Made by a program: the position numbers and the translations under genes
The notes under the pieces: model-generated
Database searches by the model: none
What the model saw: only the letters and a program-made list of their open reading frames with translations
What the model was told of the DNA's origin: nothing
In this document: positions 59,282 to 64,000 of the stretch, one piece after another
Position numbering within the stretch: position 1 is the stretch's first letter
How the letters are laid out: each line of letters opens with the position of its first letter
Assembly: GCA_040507005.1 (NCBI GenBank)
Contig: JBEVVS010000020.1
Coordinates: 1 to 64,000 of the forward strand
Direction of reading: 5' to 3'
Origin: Thiodiazotropha sp040507005
Lineage (GTDB): Bacteria > Pseudomonadota > Gammaproteobacteria > Chromatiales > Chromatiaceae
DNA: 64,000 bases

Positions 59282-59488
59282 ATGGATATGAAGACCTATA
59301 TCGCCACGGAAGGGCGGGATTCAGCTAAACAACTAGCGTCTTTGGCGGGTACCAACTACGCCTACCTGACCCAGATCGCCTCCGGCTTCCGCAAACCCAG
59401 TGGACGCCTGACCCTGCTCCTGGAACACCACTCCATGGGTAAACTAACCCGGCACGAACTCCGTCCCGACCTCTATCCGGAGACCTGA
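59282..59488 (+). CDS. Cro/YdaS-like small HTH protein, 68 aa
   Basis: Starts at ATG 59282 or 59288. The 68-aa product has DSAKQLASLAGTNYAYLTQI and SGFRKPSGRLTLLLEH, a YdaS/Cro-type HTH. It faces the CI-like gene across shared operators, the layout of a phage lysogeny switch. Function inferred from layout. Confidence 0.7.
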   Translation: MDMKTYIATEGRDSAKQLASLAGTNYAYLTQIASGFRKPSGRLTLLLEHHSMGKLTRHELRPDLYPET

Positions 59489-59559
59489 CAGAACCCGCAC
59501 ACTGCAAAACCAGATGTGTGAGCTAAGCCCGAATGCACGGAAGCATTGGAATCGACCTC

Positions 59560-59820
59560 ATGTTTAAGGAAACTGCAAAACAAACCCGTTCACTCAGTGA
59601 TGAACTGCGCCTCTATTGCGATGAACTCTCAGAGTTCAGTCAACGCTGTGAACGACTCTGCCAGGCCCTTGCCGAAATCGCCGCCCACCACGAATCGATC
59701 AGCAGCTACGCAGTCCGCGGCATGGGACACAACGCCAACTGGCTGAAATATAGGGTCAACGATTTCAACCAGCGACTACAGGCCCTCTACCAACGCGTCC
59801 TTGATGAACAACGACCATGA
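59560..59820 (+). CDS. Small helical hypothetical protein, 86 aa
   Basis: Start at 59560 (GGA nine bases upstream) or ATG 59533. The product is fully helical with many Gln, Glu and Leu residues (FSQRCERLCQALAEIAAHHE, NDFNQRLQALYQRV), probably a coiled coil. It follows the YdaS-like gene by 71 nt and may belong to the same unit. Unknown function. Confidence 0.62.
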   Translation: MFKETAKQTRSLSDELRLYCDELSEFSQRCERLCQALAEIAAHHESISSYAVRGMGHNANWLKYRVNDFNQRLQALYQRVLDEQRP

Positions 59821-59930
59821 CGAACCATATTGATGCCGGATCAACCCACACGCCTCACTTGATTTTCGCATTATTTAGGTATATTTTGTTTTTTATGTAT
59901 AGCATTTTCACTTTAAGGGGTGTTTGATCC

Positions 59931-60668
59931 ATGAAAGTGAGCAAACAAGATAAAGCACTGACCCGTAAACGGATCTTGCAGGCAGCCTCCGACGTGATCA
60001 GTGAAAAGGGCTTCAAATCCGCCTCCATGCGCGAAATCGCCCGCCGTGCAGAGGTGGGTGACGCAACCATCTACAACTACTTCCCCACTAAAGAGAGTCT
60101 CCTCTATGGCTATTGCGAGGAGAAACAGCACGCGGTGGCCCAAGCCCTGAAGCAGATCGACGACTTTCATGAATACACCCTCAGGGAACAGCTGCAGCAA
60201 CTGACCGAGACCGAACTCGCCCTCTGGCTACCGGATAGGGAGTTCCTCTCCGAGGTATTCACCCTGACCTTCTCCGCCCCTGTCGCGGGTGCCGTCAACC
60301 TGGCCGAGACTCGACGCCGATTCAATCGCATGGTGGAGGATATGATCGATGCCGCCATCGAAGTGGGTGAGATCCCCGACCAACCCTACCGGGAACTGCT
60401 GGCCCCACTCTACTGGGACTACTTCACCGGCATCCTCGCCTTTTGGCTGCATGACGATTCCGAGGGTTACGCCAACACCACCCAGCTGATCGACCGGAGC
60501 GTGGAGATGATTGCCATGCTGTTGCAGACCGCAATGATCGGCAAGGCTCTTGATCTCTTCTCTTTCATGTTTCGCAGTCAGATCAGTCGTCACCTGGAGA
60601 AGCTCGGCGACTACACTGCACCCTGGAAGCAGGCCAAACGACGCTTTATGGAGGGAGAGAGTGGGTGA
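59931..60668 (+). CDS. TetR-family regulator
   Basis: The 245-aa protein has a TetR HTH: TRKRILQAASDVISEKGF, SMREIARRAEVGDATIYNYF and PTKESLLYGYCEEK. The ligand domain is helical and unassigned. It overlaps the ABC1 kinase gene by eight bases and probably regulates its own operon. Confidence 0.88.
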   Translation: MKVSKQDKALTRKRILQAASDVISEKGFKSASMREIARRAEVGDATIYNYFPTKESLLYGYCEEKQHAVAQALKQIDDFHEYTLREQLQQLTETELALWLPDREFLSEVFTLTFSAPVAGAVNLAETRRRFNRMVEDMIDAAIEVGEIPDQPYRELLAPLYWDYFTGILAFWLHDDSEGYANTTQLIDRSVEMIAMLLQTAMIGKALDLFSFMFRSQISRHLEKLGDYTAPWKQAKRRFMEGESG

Positions 60669-61956
60669 CACTGTCCCTACCGGCAAACTGTTGCGCAGCA
60701 GTATTGCCGGCAGCGCCATGCTGAAGGCGGGAAGCCGGCACCTCAGCCATGCGGTCAAACGCCCCTTCCTCAGCGAATCGGCACGGCGCAATCAGCAACA
60801 GCAGCTGGATGACGAGACCGCACGCATCCTGTTCAAGGCCTTCTCCCAACTCCGCGGCACCGCGCTGAAGATTGCCCAGATGTTGAGCATGGAGAGCAAT
60901 CTCATGCCCGAGTGGTTTCGCCAGGAGATGACCAAGTCTTACCACCAGGTACCCCCGTTGGGTCGGCCATTGATTCGCAAACTGATCCAGCAGGAGTTCG
61001 GCGAACCTCCCGAGGCTGTGTTCTCCCATTTCGATGCAAACGCCTTTGCCGCCGCAAGTCTGGGGCAGGTACACGAGGCGACCGGCCATAGAGGTGAGAA
61101 ACTGGCGGTCAAGCTGCAATACCCCGGCATCGATGTGACTATCGACAACGACCTGCGACTGCTGCGCGGCATAATCAAACCCACCCCCTATGCAACACTG
61201 CTGCTCTCATCCATCGACGAGATCGAACAGCGCCTGCATGAAGAGGTGGACTATCACCACGAGGCAGAGAATACCGAATGGTTCAAATCCCGACTGCAGT
61301 TATCCGGGGTCAACATCCCCCTGGTCTATCGGGACTATTCCTCAAAGCACATCCTGGCCACCGAGCGACTGCAGGGGGTACACCTGGAAAGCTGGTTGCG
61401 TGACAACCCGAGTCAACAGGCACGCAACCGCTTCGGCCAGATGCTCTACGATATCTTCGTGCACTCCTTTTATGCACTGCATGCCCTGCATGCCGACCCC
61501 AATCCAGGTAACTATCTGTTTGCCGAGGATGGCTCCCTGGGATTGCTGGACTTCGGTTGTGTCCGTTATTACTCTGCGGATTTCGTCAATCAAATCCCGC
61601 TGCTGTTACGCGCCTACATGACCCACGATGCCGAAATGGTTGTCTCGACCTATCATCGACTCGGCATGGTCAGTGATATGAGCGGAGAAGAACTGGAGAA
61701 ATTCTATGCCCAAGTGCTGCAGCCCTTCGGGGAGTGGCTGACCAAACCCTTCAGGGCGGGACGGTTCGATTTCACCAAGCATAGGGTCTCTTATAGCGCT
61801 GCGGGGTGGAGATCATTCAAACAGATCAGCAAAGCACACAAGATCAATGATCTGGCCAATGAATTCATCTATTTCGATCGTACCTTTTTCGGTCTCTACC
61901 AAATCTTTGAACGGATGGGTGCAAGCATAGATATGGAACATCAGTGGTTAGTTTAA
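60661..61956 (+). CDS. ABC1/ADCK-family atypical kinase
   Basis: The GTG at 60661 follows GGAGGGAGA. The 431-aa protein has the family motifs LRGTALKIAQMLS (the KxGQ motif, here KIAQ), the Ala-rich loop AAASLGQVHEA, AVKLQYPGID with the catalytic Lys, HEEVDYHHEAENTEWF, HADPNPGNYLF and LLDFGCVRYY. Members act in ubiquinone or lipid metabolism. Gly to Ala in KxGQ is unusual. Confidence 0.87.
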   Translation: MGDTVPTGKLLRSSIAGSAMLKAGSRHLSHAVKRPFLSESARRNQQQQLDDETARILFKAFSQLRGTALKIAQMLSMESNLMPEWFRQEMTKSYHQVPPLGRPLIRKLIQQEFGEPPEAVFSHFDANAFAAASLGQVHEATGHRGEKLAVKLQYPGIDVTIDNDLRLLRGIIKPTPYATLLLSSIDEIEQRLHEEVDYHHEAENTEWFKSRLQLSGVNIPLVYRDYSSKHILATERLQGVHLESWLRDNPSQQARNRFGQMLYDIFVHSFYALHALHADPNPGNYLFAEDGSLGLLDFGCVRYYSADFVNQIPLLLRAYMTHDAEMVVSTYHRLGMVSDMSGEELEKFYAQVLQPFGEWLTKPFRAGRFDFTKHRVSYSAAGWRSFKQISKAHKINDLANEFIYFDRTFFGLYQIFERMGASIDMEHQWLV

Positions 61957-61977
61957 ATACATGACCTGGGAACACTC

Positions 61978-62639
61978 ATGAACGATACCGGTGACAGCCC
62001 GACCGTCAAAGACAACCCCTTTACCAACCATCAACTCCCCTTGGGCGTGCGCCTGTTCATGAAAGCTGCGAGGATAACCTTCCGTGTGACAGGATGGGTT
62101 TCACCCAGACTGGCCGGTCTCCTGGCAGTGCGCCTGTTCATGATACCACCCAAGTTTCCAATCCCGCGCAGGGAGTTGAAGATTCGTCAAAGCGCCACTC
62201 TTACGCTGCATGAAATCCATGGCGACTCGTCGGGAAAACGCACCAACATGCTGATAGCCAGCCAGACCATTGCCGGCATCGTGGAGAGAGAGGGGCCGTT
62301 CAAAGCCGTGGTCGGTCACTCCTTCGGCTGCGGCATCGCCCTGCTCGCCATCGACCGCTACCGGATACCCTCGGATAAGGTCATACTCTTCAGCTGTTTC
62401 ACCGACACCCTGTGGATCTCACAACAGTTCGCATCGGCATTCGCAATCAGCGACAGGGTCATCGAGGCGATGCGCAAAATAGCCATGGGGCGCTATGCCG
62501 ATCATTTTGACAAGCCCTGAAACTCAAACAGACAGCGCCGAAGATTCAGCTCTTGACCACCGAAGGGCTGGGACACAAGAAGATCCTCATGGACAAGCGG
62601 TGTTTGGAAGCCTGTATCGAACATATTAGAGGCCAATGA
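61978..62639 (+). pseudogene. Broken alpha/beta-hydrolase gene (two deletions)
   Basis: The frame from 61978 gives 180 residues with a hydrolase-like elbow VVGHSFGCGIAL and ends at 62520. The segment HEIHGDSSGKR joins regions that in hydrolases are separated by the first strands and the oxyanion HG, so an in-frame deletion of roughly 40-50 residues is likely. Beyond the stop another frame continues LKQTAPKIQLLTTEGLGH with the catalytic-His region, to TGA at 62637. A second deletion therefore shifted the frame. Confidence 0.7.
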
Positions 62640-62744
62640 CGACTCACCCCAAACCCCATTGACTGCCATCATTGCGCTTGTATGATGAGAGTGTTGAGAT
62701 ATCTTCCATCAGAACTGAAATACAGAACGTCCATGAGACTTCCC

Positions 62745-62951
62745 ATGACTGTCACAAAAATCCTCATCTTAATCTCGATCATAGGTTTAGCTGCCAGCTG
62801 TTCATCTGAGGAGAGCAGCAACAAACCGAAGAAAACCGATGCCGGTGTGTTTCAGGGTTACAAGGACAGTTTGGATAAAGCAGAAGGTGTCGAGCAAACC
62901 CTATTGCAGGCAGACAAGGCGAGGCGAGAGGAGTTGCAGCGGCAGCAGTAG
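62745..62951 (+). CDS. Small lipoprotein, 68 aa
   Basis: ATG 62745 (or 62733) gives a signal peptide ending GLAASC as lipobox. The short mature part is charged and helical, with DSLDKAEGVEQTLLQADKAR. It resembles small envelope lipoproteins of unknown role. Confidence 0.62.
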   Translation: MTVTKILILISIIGLAASCSSEESSNKPKKTDAGVFQGYKDSLDKAEGVEQTLLQADKARREELQRQQ

Positions 62952-62978
62952 CAAATCTGAATTCGCCAACTCTGATCC

Positions 62979-63632
62979 CTAGTTTAATCTGTATTCCGAC
63001 CACGCAGGATCGTCTGCCACAAAACTCAGCAGACGATCTGATGTGCGCACCACCACCTTGTTTGCCGTGACATCTATATCCTCAATGACCTCGCGTACCC
63101 CAAGACGCATCTCTGCAAAGGATGAAGAACCCTTTCTAATACCGAACAACTTACTGGTGGTGGCCACAACCGCCACGTATCTTCCCGCTTGTGCGGTTAT
63201 CAATTCTTCGCGAATCGGCAGCCTGGCATCAAAGAAGTTATGGGTAGAAATATTGTAACCAATCGCCCGATCAGCAGTCGCCAACAGAGCGATATAGGGA
63301 GACACGGAAAGGATCGCATCTTCGGTTTCTTGGGGTTTGAGACGAAACTCTTTCCATGCATCAGAAGCCGTTGAGACGACATAAAAACGGTCATCGGTCA
63401 ACACGGCACCCAAGTAACCATCGGCTGCCACCTTCAACACCGTCTCATTGGGCCCCAGCCTTGCGGTTGTGCTGCTCGCACCTTCAATAACAGCGTTTAA
63501 TTTACCCTCCGATTCAGTGATATAGATCTTGTCCTCTATCAGTTCGTCAGCATTTGCAGATATAGCCGGCAAAAGCAGGAAGAGAAGAGTAATCAGCAGG
63601 GCTTGTGGTTGTTTTTTTGGTAGCAGGCGCAT
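62979..63632 (-). CDS. Secreted beta-rich hypothetical protein, 217 aa
   Basis: A signal peptide covers about residues 1-28 (ending ANA). The mature protein has repeated strand pairs (FYVVSTASDAWKEFRL, LLATADRAIGYNISTHNFF, LFGIRKGSSSFAEMRLGV, LLSFVADDPAWSEYRLN), about five units resembling half a beta-propeller. No family assigned. It is convergent with the small lipoprotein gene. Confidence 0.7.
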   Translation of the reverse strand: MRLLPKKQPQALLITLLFLLLPAISANADELIEDKIYITESEGKLNAVIEGASSTTARLGPNETVLKVAADGYLGAVLTDDRFYVVSTASDAWKEFRLKPQETEDAILSVSPYIALLATADRAIGYNISTHNFFDARLPIREELITAQAGRYVAVVATTSKLFGIRKGSSSFAEMRLGVREVIEDIDVTANKVVVRTSDRLLSFVADDPAWSEYRLN

Positions 63633-63977
63633 CCTTGGAATATCCTATATCTGCATTTCTTTAAAGTAGGTCAGTGTCATCAGAACTATCCTTGACCCAA
63701 GTTGCTAACGATTATCACAATCCATGAACTTTTTGTCGAGCAAATTGCTAGCGATTGAGGATCACTCTCTCAATCGCGTTTGATCAACTATGCATGAACA
63801 AAATGTCCCGCTGCAACTATTGGATTGCTACCCCAAGACAGCGGTAGTTTGTATCTGCTTGCACAGATCCAGTGATGCAAGTTTGCTGATATTGAAAACC
63901 TTCCAGCGGTCAACCTAATAGCTTTCTGCTACACTGCACACTTTTTTAGCCACCCAGAGCGAGGGCATAGGTAGGCA
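63633..63977. other. Gene-free stretch with an operator-like palindrome and hairpin
   Basis: AGCAA-A-TTGCT lies at 63739-63749, the same core as the two operators at 59210-59248. Next to it GCGATTGAG and CTCAATCGC (63751-63777) form a perfect 9-bp hairpin. No gene accepted here. Confidence 0.5.
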
Positions 63978-64000
63978 ATGAGCGCCAAACAGTATGATGT
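63978..64000 (+). CDS. Possible start of a further gene (runs off the right edge)
   Basis: ATG at 63978 after AGGTAGG gives MSAKQYD before the edge. Too short to classify. The opening residues resemble the start of a dinucleotide-binding oxidoreductase, but this is only a guess. Confidence 0.3.

Overview
The window reads as chromosomal DNA of a gammaproteobacterium, probably a marine or otherwise salt-exposed autotroph or facultative autotroph. The evidence is indirect: moderate-to-high GC, dense ATGA-type operon overlaps, a sucrose compatible-solute cluster like that of halophilic methanotrophs and sulfur oxidisers, a periplasmic-type formate dehydrogenase operon, tungstate and molybdate uptake, arsenate detoxification and PEP-CTERM surface proteins. 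No rRNA, tRNA, CRISPR array, prophage or complete insertion sequence was seen. Species assignment is inference.

Layout. 1-5.4 kb (minus strand): sucrose synthesis and turnover (sucrose-phosphate synthase, sucrose-phosphatase, fructokinase, partial amylosucrase), with two small unknown genes inserted before amylosucrase. 5.8-8.6 kb: lutABC lactate oxidation. 8.9-24.3 kb: mixed region with lipoproteins, a NADAR N-glycosidase, an ACP-acyl-AMP ligase-acyltransferase fusion, a DUF2459 protein, the arsJ/GAPDH arsenate pair, a PhoX-like protein, a MOT1 molybdate transporter, a DUF4399 protein and a PEP-CTERM protein. 24.8-35.2 kb (minus): ten-gene formate dehydrogenase operon (DUF3305, DUF3306, ferredoxin-like protein, TorD-type chaperone, Tat peptide, FdhA, FdhB, FdhC, then an Hdr/Dsr-like cytochrome b and CCG protein). 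35.6-38.5 kb (plus): divergent moaA-fdhD-regulator operon. 38.5-48.5 kb: accessory DNA with repeats, a TIR-membrane gene pair, gene remnants and a run of short genes separated by attC-like hairpins. 48.9-58.7 kb: moaB, an HD hydrolase, an NtrC-type two-component system, and divergently from it tupABC-mobA-mobB-moeA. 58.8-64 kb: a small CI/Cro-like switch, TetR-ABC1 kinase-broken hydrolase, and small secreted proteins.

How the parts work together. Tungstate or molybdate import, cofactor synthesis (MoaA, MoaB, MobA, MobB, MoeA), FdhD and the formate dehydrogenase form one functional theme spread over three loci. A canonical sigma-54 promoter stands in front of tupA, a weaker one in front of the formate dehydrogenase operon, and both are preceded by copies of a shared CCGTTTTGCGAC-like motif. 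The NtrC-type regulator encoded next to tupA is the obvious candidate to bind these sites, so formate oxidation and metal supply may form one sigma-54 regulon.

The other candidates for something new are the TIR/Pro-repeat membrane pair at 43.2-45.1 kb and the mini phage-like switch at 58.8-59.8 kb, whose palindrome recurs near the right edge of the window.
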